Origin: Flavobacterium tibetense
GTDB taxonomy: Bacteria; Bacteroidota; Bacteroidia; Flavobacteriales; Flavobacteriaceae
Length of the DNA: 40,214 nt
Direction: 5' to 3'
Assembly (NCBI RefSeq): GCF_003293845.1
Contig: NZ_QLST01000020.1
Span: 1 to 40,214, forward strand
Below, piece by piece: positions 16,248-24,505 of this stretch. Every line of letters begins with the position of its first letter. The stretch's first letter is position 1. A program made the position numbers and the translations under genes. The notes beneath the pieces were generated by a model, which was given only the letters and a program-made list of their open reading frames with translations, had not been told where the DNA came from and searched no databases.

Positions 16248-16279
16248 TTGCTAAGTCATTTAAATATTCTATATTTTTG
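16248..16279 (+). promoter_or_regulatory. Promoter of asd
   Basis: TTG at 16248-16250, a 21-nt spacer, and TATTTTTG at 16272-16279 match the Bacteroidota TTG-N17..23-TAnnTTTG promoter. The predicted transcript start is near 16286, about 15 nt before the asd ATG. Confidence 0.75.
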
Positions 16280-16300
16280 CATCATTAAATAGCACACAAA

Positions 16301-17290
16301 ATGAAAATAGCCTTAGTAGGCGCTACCGGAATGGTAGGCGAAGTTATGCTGCAAGTATTAGCAGAGAGAAAATTTCCTGTAACAGAATTAATTCCTGTTG
16401 CTTCAGAAAAGTCTGTTGGAAAACAAATTGAGTGGAACGAACAAACATTTACGGTTGTAGGTTTGCAAACAGCTGTTGACATGAAGCCCGAAATCGCTTT
16501 ATTTTCCGCAGGTGGTGAAACTTCTAAAGAATGGGCGCCAAAATTTGCAGCAGTTGGCACAACGGTAATCGATAATTCATCTGCTTGGCGAATGGATACT
16601 GATAAGAAACTAATTGTTCCAGAAATCAATGCCAATCAATTAACTAAAGAAGATAAAATCATTGCTAATCCAAACTGTTCTACGATTCAGATGGTCATGG
16701 CATTGGCTCCTTTACACACAAAATATACCATTAAAAGAATTGTAGTTTCTACTTACCAATCCATTACTGGAACGGGAGTAAAAGCCGTTCGTCAATTAGA
16801 AAACGAATATGCAGGAATTCAAGGAGAAATGGCCTATAAATATCCAATCCACAGAAATGCGATTCCACAATGTGATGTTTTTGAAGAAAATGGGTATACC
16901 AAAGAAGAAATGAAATTGGTTCGTGAAACCCAAAAGATCTTAAACGACAAAACCATTGCAGTTACAGCAACTGCTATCCGAATTCCAGTTGTGGGCGGAC
17001 ATAGCGAAGCAGTAAATATTCAATTTGAAAATGATTTTGATTTAAGTGAAATTCGTCAAATTTTACATCAAACACCTGGTGTAACGGTTCAAGATAATTT
17101 GGACACCTTTACTTATCCAATGCCAATTTATGCGCAAGGAAAAGACGATGTTTTCGTTGGAAGAATCAGAAGAGATGAAAGCCAACCTAATTCATTAAAT
17201 CTTTGGATTGTAGCCGATAATTTAAGAAAAGGCGCTGCAACCAATACGATTCAAATTGCGGAATATTTGGTAGCGAATAATTTGGTTTAA
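16301..17290 (+). CDS. asd: Aspartate-semialdehyde dehydrogenase
   Basis: This 329-aa NADP-dependent enzyme reduces aspartyl-4-phosphate to aspartate semialdehyde, the branch step to lysine/diaminopimelate, threonine and methionine. It shows the Rossmann 'VGATGMVGEVM' at residues 6-16, 'SAGGETSKEWAP', 'DNSSAWRM', the active-site Cys126 in 'NPNCSTIQ', and the catalytic His234 in 'GGHSEAVN'. The length and layout are those of the bacterial Asd type. It has its own promoter and is followed by an inverted repeat that should end transcription, so it appears monocistronic. Confidence 0.96.
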   Translation: MKIALVGATGMVGEVMLQVLAERKFPVTELIPVASEKSVGKQIEWNEQTFTVVGLQTAVDMKPEIALFSAGGETSKEWAPKFAAVGTTVIDNSSAWRMDTDKKLIVPEINANQLTKEDKIIANPNCSTIQMVMALAPLHTKYTIKRIVVSTYQSITGTGVKAVRQLENEYAGIQGEMAYKYPIHRNAIPQCDVFEENGYTKEEMKLVRETQKILNDKTIAVTATAIRIPVVGGHSEAVNIQFENDFDLSEIRQILHQTPGVTVQDNLDTFTYPMPIYAQGKDDVFVGRIRRDESQPNSLNLWIVADNLRKGAATNTIQIAEYLVANNLV

Positions 17291-17318
17291 ATCCAATTAA
17301 AATATTTCTAAAAAATAA

Positions 17319-17373
17319 ACCACGAGTTCACGAATAAAGGCTATCAAAGCATAAAAATTCGTTAATTCGTGGT
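17319..17373 (+). terminator. Inverted repeat / terminator after asd
   Basis: Arms ACCACGAGTTCACGAAT (17319-17335) and ATTCGTTAATTCGTGGT (17357-17373) pair over 17 bp with two mismatches, followed by TTCTTTTTT. The layout (ACCAC...GTGGT ends) recalls the elements at 9789 and 11370 but the sequence differs. Confidence 0.65.
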
Positions 17374-17380
17374 TTCTTTT

Positions 17381-17409
17381 TTGGCTTCACTCTAAAAGCA
17401 CTATATTTG
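17381..17409 (+). promoter_or_regulatory. Promoter of the His/Cys-rich gene and TonB receptor locus
   Basis: TTG at 17381-17383, an 18-nt spacer, and TATATTTG at 17402-17409 match the Bacteroidota promoter. The predicted start is near 17416, which lies after the possible GTG start codon at 17414 and therefore favours the ATG at 17435 as the translation start. Confidence 0.75.
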
Positions 17410-17434
17410 TCTTGTGAAAAATAAAGTACTACAT

Positions 17435-17755
17435 ATGAATTTGATGCTAATGCTAGCGGTATTATTTGCTGTTAGTTATCAATCAATTCATACTTTTTCA
17501 CACGATCATCATTTAGAACACAGCAGTTGTTGTGATGAAGTTGGTCAAAAAAGCAACTACAAAATAAATTTCTCGGAGACTGAAGAATGTCCAGTTTGTG
17601 AATTCAAATTTGCCTCTTTTTTAGCCCCAGAAATTACTACTTACACTTTTTTCGAACCTCATTTCGAAATTCCTTACCAATTCAATGTAATTGAAAGTCA
17701 CAAAACTTTCAAAGGAAAATCGAATCTTTTACGAGGTCCACCAGCATTGGTTTAA
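17435..17755 (+). CDS. Small His/Cys-rich exported protein, possible metal-handling
   Basis: I do not recognise a named family for this 106-aa protein. The start at 17435 is chosen over a GTG at 17414 because the promoter -7 element ends at 17409. It opens with a hydrophobic signal 'MNLMLMLAVLFAVSYQS'. A cluster of metal-ligand residues follows, 'HTFSHDHHLEHSSCCDE', then 'CPVCEFKF', and the C-terminus reads 'LRGPPALV'. His and Cys clusters of this kind suggest binding of a transition metal such as zinc or copper in the periplasm. It is the first gene of a probable operon with the TonB receptor (65 nt on) and a lipoprotein, so it likely belongs to an uptake or sensing step for that receptor's substrate. 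The metal itself is a guess. Confidence 0.75.
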   Translation: MNLMLMLAVLFAVSYQSIHTFSHDHHLEHSSCCDEVGQKSNYKINFSETEECPVCEFKFASFLAPEITTYTFFEPHFEIPYQFNVIESHKTFKGKSNLLRGPPALV

Positions 17756-17769
17756 ATATTAAATTTCGA

Positions 17770-17792
17770 TATCATTATCAAAAATAATGATA
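17770..17792 (+). promoter_or_regulatory. 9-bp perfect inverted repeat upstream of the TonB receptor gene
   Basis: TATCATTAT (17770-17778) and ATAATGATA (17784-17792) are separated by CAAAA. The half-sites resemble the ATAATGATA words of Fur/Zur-type operators, but the position within the transcribed leader is also compatible with a simple hairpin. Confidence 0.45.
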
Positions 17793-17820
17793 CGTTGTGT
17801 TATTTATTTAAACTTGAAAA

Positions 17821-20199
17821 ATGCGAACGATTCAATTGCTGTTTTTTTTCTTGTTTAGCACCGTGATTTGGAGCCAATATTCCATTGATGGAATCATTAC
17901 CGACGAAAATGGATTGCCGTTAAAAGGCGCTCACGTTCACATTGCTAACAAGACTACTTCTACTTTACCAAATGGTGCTTTTTTATTGGAAAAAATTCCA
18001 ACTGGAAAACAGCGCTTATATATTTCATTTATTGGTTACCAACCCATTGATACGGTTATTGTTGTAAGCCAAAATCTTACATTAAACTACCAAATGGTTT
18101 TGGATATTACCAAATTAAATGAAATTGCGTTATTCCAACTTAGAAAAAACAGTAGCGTGAGTGTTGTAGAAGAGCAAATTGCAAAAGCAACTATTGAGCA
18201 ATATAGTAATCAAACCTTAGGCGATGCACTTAAAGAAGTAGCTGGAGTTTCGATTCTAAAAACCGGAAGCACTATTGTAAAACCTGTAATTAATGGATTA
18301 CATAGTAGTCGAATTCCAATTATTAACAACAATGTTCGCATGGAAGACCAGCAATGGGGAACCGAACACGCTCCCAATTTTGATGTTAATTCCGCTGGAA
18401 AAATTACAGTTATTAAAGGTGCTTCCGCGTTGCAATATGGTGGCGATGCTATTGGTGGTTTAGTCTTAATTGAATCAGAAGTGGTGAAAAAAGACACTCT
18501 ATTTGGAAGAACTATTGCCAATTTTGCTTCCAATGGCCGTGGCGGAAGTATCAGTTCGAGCATTCATAAAGGAAATCGTTTGGGTTGGAGTTGGAATGTG
18601 GTTGGAACATTAAAACATTTGGGTGACAGAGAAACGCCAGATTATATGTTATCCAACACAGGAAATCGAGAGCAAAACTTCTCTGGAAGTACACAATACA
18701 ATGCTGAAAATTACAGTATTGGCGGTATGTATAGTTTTTACAATGCGCAAATTGGTATTTTGAAAGCGGCACATATTGGAAATGTAACCGATTTATACAA
18801 TGCTATTACAACCCAACAGCCATTCGTTGTTGATCCGTTTACTTATTCGATAGATAATCCGAAACAAGAAGTGCAACACCATTTAGGAAAAGTAAATTTC
18901 AAAAAATGGTTGAGTGAAAGTGCTACTTTGGATATGCAATATGCGTTTCAATTTAACAATCGTTTGGAGTATGATGTTCGCAGAAATAGTGAAAACAAAA
19001 AAGCTTCACTTGATTTGCAATTGGCAACGCATACTTTATTGGTCGATTACAAAAAAACGTTTGATCATTGGCAATTAAAAACGGGAGCCAATTTAGGTTA
19101 CCAAAACAACTTTGCCAATCCACAAACGGGTGTTCGACCATTAATTCCAAGTTACCAAAAAATAGATTTGGGAACGTATGCCATTGGAACGTACAATATT
19201 GACAATTCTATGGTTTTGGAAGGCGGTTTGCGTTATGATTTTTCTACTATCGAAGCTACCAAATACTACTTGAAATCTAGATGGGAAGAACGTGGTTACG
19301 ATGACGAATTTTCACACTTTATTGTGGGAGAAGAAGGCAATCAATGGTTAACCAAACCGAAATTCGATTATCATAATTTGACAGGAAATTTGGGATTTAG
19401 AAAGCAATTTCATCATGAATTGGAATGGTATTCCAATGTGAGTTTAGCTTCTCGGAATCCTAATCCGTCAGAATTATTTAGTGACGGTTTGCATCATTCA
19501 ACGGGTCAAGTGGAATTAGGTGATTTGCGTTTGGAAAGAGAACAATCGTTCAAATTCTCAAATACTTTGAAAAAAGATTGGAAGAAAACCAATTTGAGCG
19601 TCACTCCTTTCATTAACCGAATTGCCAATTTTATCTATTTGCAACCTATTGGATTTGAAACAACTATTCGTGGTGCCTTTCCAGTTTGGGAATTCAAACA
19701 AACCGAAGCTTTATTAACCGGAATTGATGTGAATTTTAATTGGGATGTAACTCAAGCGTTTTCATACAAAAGTAATTTCGCTTATGTAAATGGAGAAAAT
19801 CTCACAGAAAATCAACCGTTAATTGATATGCCGCCAGTAACTTGGAATCAAAAATTGGTTTATTCCAATCCAAAATGGTATGATTTTACGGCTTCGTTGC
19901 AAAGTGAGTTAGTTTTCCGCCAAACAAGATTTCCAGATTATAATTTTGAAACCAATATTGTAGTGAATAATGAATTGGAACCTGTAATTGTTGACATTAG
20001 TTCATCACCAGCGGGTTATCATCTATTACACTTATATGGTGAAATGACATTTAATTTGGGTAAAAATAACAAAATTACAACCGCATTATTTATTCAAAAT
20101 TTAACTAACACAGCGTATCGCGACTACCTCAACCGTCAGCGTTTTTATGCCGATGAAATGGGTCGCAACATTCAATTACAAATCAAATACAATTTTTAA
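17821..20199 (+). CDS. TonB-dependent outer membrane receptor
   Basis: A 792-aa receptor of usual length. A signal peptide (about 1-19) is followed by a carboxypeptidase-regulatory-like domain (about 20-105, 'GIITDENGLPLKGAHVHI'), and then the plug (about 120-225), with 'LGDALKEVAGVSILKTG', 'RIPIINNNVRMEDQQWG' and 'VIKGASALQYGGDAIGG'. The remaining residues form a 22-strand-type barrel ending in aromatic Phe ('IQLQIKYNF'). Such receptors import large or scarce ligands across the outer membrane using TonB energy. The plug segment 'QQWGTEHAPNFD' and the His/Cys-rich and acidic neighbours suggest a metal ion, as in ZnuD-like receptors, not a polysaccharide. No SusD homologue is present. The receptor call is sure and the ligand is inference. 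Confidence 0.93.
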   Translation: MRTIQLLFFFLFSTVIWSQYSIDGIITDENGLPLKGAHVHIANKTTSTLPNGAFLLEKIPTGKQRLYISFIGYQPIDTVIVVSQNLTLNYQMVLDITKLNEIALFQLRKNSSVSVVEEQIAKATIEQYSNQTLGDALKEVAGVSILKTGSTIVKPVINGLHSSRIPIINNNVRMEDQQWGTEHAPNFDVNSAGKITVIKGASALQYGGDAIGGLVLIESEVVKKDTLFGRTIANFASNGRGGSISSSIHKGNRLGWSWNVVGTLKHLGDRETPDYMLSNTGNREQNFSGSTQYNAENYSIGGMYSFYNAQIGILKAAHIGNVTDLYNAITTQQPFVVDPFTYSIDNPKQEVQHHLGKVNFKKWLSESATLDMQYAFQFNNRLEYDVRRNSENKKASLDLQLATHTLLVDYKKTFDHWQLKTGANLGYQNNFANPQTGVRPLIPSYQKIDLGTYAIGTYNIDNSMVLEGGLRYDFSTIEATKYYLKSRWEERGYDDEFSHFIVGEEGNQWLTKPKFDYHNLTGNLGFRKQFHHELEWYSNVSLASRNPNPSELFSDGLHHSTGQVELGDLRLEREQSFKFSNTLKKDWKKTNLSVTPFINRIANFIYLQPIGFETTIRGAFPVWEFKQTEALLTGIDVNFNWDVTQAFSYKSNFAYVNGENLTENQPLIDMPPVTWNQKLVYSNPKWYDFTASLQSELVFRQTRFPDYNFETNIVVNNELEPVIVDISSSPAGYHLLHLYGEMTFNLGKNNKITTALFIQNLTNTAYRDYLNRQRFYADEMGRNIQLQIKYNF

Positions 20200-20211
20200 A
20201 ATTCAAAAATC

Positions 20212-20775
20212 ATGAAAAACAATTTAAAATTTTTAGCTTTATTTTTATCAACTTCTTTAGTATTCACTTCATGTTCAAATGACGATGCTCCAGTAAACGA
20301 AGAAGAAGTAATTACAACAGTTATCGTGACTTTAACTAACGGAGGAAATACCATAACATTAACGTCAAAAGATTTAGACGGTGATGGGCCAAACGCTCCA
20401 GAAGTTACAGTTTCAGGAGATTTAATCGCAGGAACTACTTACACAGGTTCAACTAGATTTTTGAATGAATTAGAAGATCCTGCTGAAGAAATCACAGATG
20501 AAGTAGAAGAAGAAGGAGCTGAGCACCAAGTTTTCTACCAATTACTTTCAAGTTTAGGAACTGTAACTTATACCGATACTGATGTTGATGGAAGACCAAT
20601 CGGACTTTCTTTCACATTAACAACTGGAAGTACTGCTGGAACTGGCAATTTAACGGTTACACTACGTCACGAACCAAATAAAACGGCAAGTGGAGTTGCA
20701 AGTGGAGATATTACCAATGCAGGAGGAAGCACAGACGCACAAGTAACTTTCCCAATACAAGTAGTTACAGATTAA
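20212..20775 (+). CDS. Acidic lipoprotein, likely partner of the TonB receptor
   Basis: A 187-aa lipoprotein with the signal 'MKNNLKFLALFLSTSLVFTSC' and lipobox ending FTSC. After the acylated Cys come S-N-D-D, acidic residues at +3 and +4, which fits the surface-export signal described for Bacteroidota lipoproteins. The rest is beta-rich and Thr/Gly-rich, with a strongly acidic loop 'EITDEVEEEGAEHQ' and a 'DLDGDGPNAPE' Asp-rich motif that could bind a cation, and 'TLRHEPNK' near the end. It begins 12 nt after the TonB receptor stop, so they are cotranscribed. A terminator follows. Inference: surface-exposed capture protein for the receptor's substrate. The family is not recognised. Confidence 0.82.
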   Translation: MKNNLKFLALFLSTSLVFTSCSNDDAPVNEEEVITTVIVTLTNGGNTITLTSKDLDGDGPNAPEVTVSGDLIAGTTYTGSTRFLNELEDPAEEITDEVEEEGAEHQVFYQLLSSLGTVTYTDTDVDGRPIGLSFTLTTGSTAGTGNLTVTLRHEPNKTASGVASGDITNAGGSTDAQVTFPIQVVTD

Positions 20776-20783
20776 TTACTTAT

Positions 20784-20817
20784 AAATCCCGATTTTAACC
20801 AATCGGGATTTTTTTTT
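20784..20817 (+). terminator. Terminator of the TonB receptor/lipoprotein operon
   Basis: An 11-bp perfect stem, AAATCCCGATT (20784-20794) with AATCGGGATTT (20801-20811), has a 6-nt loop and runs into a nine-base T tract. This is a classic intrinsic terminator nine bases after the lipoprotein stop codon. Confidence 0.92.
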
Positions 20818-20842
20818 AACAAAACTTAACATTTCAATTCCT

Positions 20843-20850
20843 TATTTTTG
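20843..20850 (+). promoter_or_regulatory. Candidate -7 element for the prolyl oligopeptidase gene
   Basis: TATTTTTG matches TAnnTTTG and predicts a transcript start near 20857, 15 nt before the ATG. The -33 TTG is not clear at the expected distance. Confidence 0.5.
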
Positions 20851-20871
20851 TAGCTATTGAACTAATAAATT

Positions 20872-22995
20872 ATGAGAAAAACAGCAACTTTACTTTTCGC
20901 AGCAACAGCTTTTGTTGCTTGTAAAAAAGAAGCAACCCCTGAACTAGAAATGAGCGTAACGTATCCTGAAACTAAAAAAGTTGACACCGTTGATACTTAC
21001 TTTGGCGAACAAATTGCCGATCCGTACCGTTGGTTAGAAGATGATCGCAGTGCAGCAACCGAAGCTTGGGTAAAAGCCCAAAATGAAGTAACCTTTGGTT
21101 ATTTAGAAAAAATTCCATTTCGTAAGCAATTAAAAGAACGAATGGAAAAACTTTGGAATTACGAAAAAATTTCAGCGCCATTCAAAGAAGGAAATTACAC
21201 GTATTTCTATAAAAATAACGGCTTACAAAATCAATCGGTTTTGTATAGAAAAGACCAAAATGGAAAAGAAGAAATTTTCTTAGACCCAAATACTTTTTCT
21301 AAAGACGGAACCACTTCATTAGGTGGCATCAATTTTTCTAAAGACGGTAGTTTAGTAGCTTACGCTATTTCTGAAGGCGGAAGCGATTGGAGAAAAGTAA
21401 TCGTTTTAAAAGCGGACACCAAAGAAATCATCGGTGACACTATTGTTGATGTAAAATTCAGCGGCTTGTCTTGGTACAAAAATGAAGGTTTCTATTACTC
21501 GAGTTATGACAAACCAAAAGGAAGCGAATTATCTGCAAAAACAGACCAACACAAACTATATTTCCACAAATTAGGAACGGCTCAAAAAGAAGATAAAATA
21601 ATCTTCGGATTGAATGAAAAAAGACGTTACGTGGGCGGTTATGTTACTGATGATGAAAATTATTTAATTATTTCAGCTTCAACTTCAACTTCTGGAAACG
21701 AATTGTATTACAAGGATTTGGCGAAAAATGGACCAATTGTAAACTTAGTTAATAACTTCAATAACGACCATGATGTTTTGGACAACGAAGGAACAAAATT
21801 TTATTTGGTAACTAACTATAATGCACCAAACAAAAAAGTAGTAACTTTTGATTTGAATAATCCAAAAATGGAAAATTGGGTTGATTTTATTCCTGAAACA
21901 GAAAATGTACTTTCTCCATCAACTGGTGGCGGTTATATTTTTGCGGAATACATGAAAGATGCCGTTACATTCGTACAACAATACGATTATACTGGAAAAT
22001 TAGTTCGTGATATTGAATTACCTGGAATTGGAACCGCTGGAGGTTTTGGTGGTAAAAAAGAAGAAACTACATTGCATTATTCATTTACCAATTATATTAC
22101 ACCAGGAACAATTTATTCTTATGAACCAAAATCAGGAAAATCAACGGTTTACCAAAAACCAAAAGTAGATTTCAAATCAGAAGATTATGAGTCGAAACAA
22201 GTATTTTACACTTCTAAAGATGGTACAAAAGTGCCAATGATTATTACTTTCAAAAAAGGAACAAATTTAGACGGTAAAAATCCAACGATGCTTTACGGTT
22301 ATGGTGGTTTCAATGTAAGTTTAACTCCAGCATTTAGTATTGCCAATGCTGTTTGGTTAGAAAATGGCGGAATTTATGCGGTTGCCAATTTACGTGGTGG
22401 CGGTGAATACGGTAAAAAATGGCACGATGCAGGAACACAAATGCAAAAACAAAATGTATTTGACGATTTCATTGCTGCAGCGGAATACCTAATCAAAGAA
22501 AAATACACATCTTCTGATTTCTTAGCTATAAAAGGCGGTTCAAACGGCGGATTACTTGTTGGTGCTACTATGACACAACGCCCAGAATTAATGAAAGTAG
22601 CGATTCCACAAGTTGGTGTGTTAGATATGTTGCGTTACCATACGTTTACAGCTGGCGCAGGGTGGGCATACGACTACGGAACAGCAGAACAAAGCAAAGA
22701 AATGTTCCAATACATAAAAGGATATTCTCCAGTACATAATGTAAAAGCGGGAACACAATATCCAGCAACTATGGTAACCACTGGCGACCACGATGACCGA
22801 GTTGTTCCAGCTCACAGTTTTAAATTTGCTGCCGAATTACAAGCCAAACAAACTGGCAACAACCCAACATTAATTAGAATTGATGTAAACGCGGGTCACG
22901 GTGCAGGAAAATCAACTGAAGCGATTATCAATGAACAAGTAGATATTCAAGCGTTTTCATTATTCAATATGGGAATTCGCGAATTGAAGAAATAA
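20872..22995 (+). CDS. Prolyl oligopeptidase family (S9A) lipoprotein
   Basis: A 707-aa serine peptidase with a lipoprotein signal 'MRKTATLLFAATAFVAC' (lipobox FVAC followed by KKE), so it is probably anchored in a membrane facing the periplasm. The N-terminal part includes 'DPYRWLEDDRS', typical of S9A, and a seven-bladed propeller (about 90-440). The C-terminal alpha/beta hydrolase has Ser557 in 'GGSNGG', the Asp in 'GDHDDRVVPAHS', and His676 in 'AGHGAGKS', a complete triad. Such enzymes cut short peptides after proline. It is monocistronic, flanked by terminators on both sides. Confidence 0.95.
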   Translation: MRKTATLLFAATAFVACKKEATPELEMSVTYPETKKVDTVDTYFGEQIADPYRWLEDDRSAATEAWVKAQNEVTFGYLEKIPFRKQLKERMEKLWNYEKISAPFKEGNYTYFYKNNGLQNQSVLYRKDQNGKEEIFLDPNTFSKDGTTSLGGINFSKDGSLVAYAISEGGSDWRKVIVLKADTKEIIGDTIVDVKFSGLSWYKNEGFYYSSYDKPKGSELSAKTDQHKLYFHKLGTAQKEDKIIFGLNEKRRYVGGYVTDDENYLIISASTSTSGNELYYKDLAKNGPIVNLVNNFNNDHDVLDNEGTKFYLVTNYNAPNKKVVTFDLNNPKMENWVDFIPETENVLSPSTGGGYIFAEYMKDAVTFVQQYDYTGKLVRDIELPGIGTAGGFGGKKEETTLHYSFTNYITPGTIYSYEPKSGKSTVYQKPKVDFKSEDYESKQVFYTSKDGTKVPMIITFKKGTNLDGKNPTMLYGYGGFNVSLTPAFSIANAVWLENGGIYAVANLRGGGEYGKKWHDAGTQMQKQNVFDDFIAAAEYLIKEKYTSSDFLAIKGGSNGGLLVGATMTQRPELMKVAIPQVGVLDMLRYHTFTAGAGWAYDYGTAEQSKEMFQYIKGYSPVHNVKAGTQYPATMVTTGDHDDRVVPAHSFKFAAELQAKQTGNNPTLIRIDVNAGHGAGKSTEAIINEQVDIQAFSLFNMGIRELKK

Positions 22996-23007
22996 ATTTC
23001 TAAACAC

Positions 23008-23045
23008 AAAAAATCCCGATTTTATTCAAAATCGGGATTTTTTTT
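23008..23045. terminator. Bidirectional terminator after prolyl oligopeptidase
   Basis: A 16-bp perfect stem, AAAAAATCCCGATTTT (23008-23023) with its complement (23028-23043), has a 4-nt loop and A/T runs on both sides. It serves the plus-strand peptidase gene and the minus-strand gene ending at 23058. Confidence 0.92.
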
Positions 23046-23057
23046 CTATATAAATAA

Positions 23058-23561
23058 TTATTTCTTTATTTTAGATTTTAAGTAAACAAACTTATAAGGT
23101 ATATAAAAATATAAAATCAAAAATGTTAGGAAAAGTGATATAAGTATAAAATTTTTCTTATCCGATTCTCTTTTCGAGATTAAAATCGAATTGTTTAGTT
23201 CTAGTTCGATTATATCTACAGTATTTTGTTTTTCATCAAATCCATCGTTGAATATTTTTACATTTTTACCAACTATTTTCGAGCTTTTCAAAAAAGATAT
23301 TTTTTCTTTATCTCTTGTAAAATATGAATACAAGGTGTCATTGTTTTCAATCTTAACAAAAAAAACTTCACTACTGGAATTAGGGGAACGCAAACTTCCT
23401 TTGTGAAGTTTTTCCATAATCCCAATTTCCTCTACTTTACCTACGCTTAAATTAAAGTCACTTATAGGTTTAACGATTTGAAGAACATTTATGTAAATCA
23501 AAAAGACCAAAACAATTGGTAAAATTAAAATTGAAAGAACTATTAAGATTTTTTTAAACAT
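23058..23561 (-). CDS. Membrane protein of unknown function with two transmembrane segments
   Basis: I do not recognise this 167-aa protein. The ATG at 23561 ('MFKKILIVL') is preferred over a TTG five codons earlier. A first membrane segment (about 4-24) precedes a soluble region of some 110 residues with 'VGKVEEIGIMEKLHKGS', 'FFVKIENNDTLYSYF' and 'IVGKNVKIF', which could be a small beta domain. A second segment (about 138-158) leads to a basic tail 'YLKSKIKK'. The soluble part should lie outside the inner membrane. It follows the AIM24-like gene by about 40 nt on the same strand. Its local base composition is especially AT-rich, in line with an accessory gene. Confidence 0.7.
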   Translation of the reverse strand: MFKKILIVLSILILPIVLVFLIYINVLQIVKPISDFNLSVGKVEEIGIMEKLHKGSLRSPNSSSEVFFVKIENNDTLYSYFTRDKEKISFLKSSKIVGKNVKIFNDGFDEKQNTVDIIELELNNSILISKRESDKKNFILISLFLTFLILYFYIPYKFVYLKSKIKK

Positions 23562-23600
23562 ATACTTACAAATCAAGAAAGCTTTAATTCTGAATTTATC

Positions 23601-24401
23601 TTAAAACCGATTATCACCATCTAACATTCTTCCTAAACCGCCAAGCAAACTCCCTTCATCTCTACTACTTCCACCAGCTTTTGGTGCAGAAGCAATAATT
23701 CTATCCGCTAAGCGACTGAATGGTAATGATTGAATATAAGCAATTCCTGGACCGCGAAGGGTGGCGAAGAAAACGCCTTCACCTCCAAAAATAGTGTTTT
23801 TGATTCCGCCTACAAATTCAATATCGTAATCAATGTCTTTGGTGAAACCAACAATACATCCGGTATCGACTTTTAGCATTTCGCCAGCTTTTAATTCTTT
23901 TCTTGCCAAAGTTCCGCCAGCGTGAATGAACGCCATACCATCACCTTCTAATTTTTGCATGATAAAACCTTCTCCACCAAATAATCCACGACCTAATTTT
24001 CTTGAAAAATCAATTCCAACCGAAACACCTTTGGCAGCACATAAAAAAGCATCTTTCTGACAAATGAACTTACCACCATATTCTTGCAAATCAATCGGAA
24101 CAATTTTTCCTGGATAAGGTGAAGCAAAAGAAACTTTTTTCTTTCCAAAATCCACATTTTGATACGCAGTCATAAACAAACTTTCGCCCGTTAAAACACG
24201 TTTTCCTGCGGATAATAGTTTTCCAAAAATGCCACCTTCTTGTTGACTTCCATCGCCAAAAATAGTTTCCATTTTAATACCGTTGTCCATCATCATGAAA
24301 CTCCCAGCTTCGGCAACTACAACTTCTTGTGGATCCAATTCAATTTCTACATATTGCATTTCTTCACCATAAATATGGTAATCGATTTCGTGTGCTCTCA
24401 T
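23601..24401 (-). CDS. AIM24/TIGR00266 family protein
   Basis: A 266-aa protein of the AIM24 family, formerly TIGR00266. It is built of repeated beta-strand units with typical phrases '[20 protein letters not shown]', '[13 protein letters not shown]', '[15 protein letters not shown]', '[22 protein letters not shown]', '[10 protein letters not shown]' and '[16 protein letters not shown]'. The C-terminal 30 residues are Gly/Ser-rich ('[20 protein letters not shown]'). The biochemical role of bacterial members is not established; the yeast namesake is mitochondrial. No signal peptide is present. It lies 104 nt after the SDR gene on the same strand. Confidence 0.9.
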   Translation of the reverse strand: MRAHEIDYHIYGEEMQYVEIELDPQEVVVAEAGSFMMMDNGIKMETIFGDGSQQEGGIFGKLLSAGKRVLTGESLFMTAYQNVDFGKKKVSFASPYPGKIVPIDLQEYGGKFICQKDAFLCAAKGVSVGIDFSRKLGRGLFGGEGFIMQKLEGDGMAFIHAGGTLARKELKAGEMLKVDTGCIVGFTKDIDYDIEFVGGIKNTIFGGEGVFFATLRGPGIAYIQSLPFSRLADRIIASAPKAGGSSRDEGSLLGGLGRMLDGDNRF

Positions 24402-24505
24402 TTTTCAACTGTTTTAGTAATTAGTCGATTGGAAAGGAAAAATGTTACGCAGTATTAAGTTATAAGAAAAAAACAGTAAGTTCCGAAGGAATTGATTAAA
24501 GAAAT

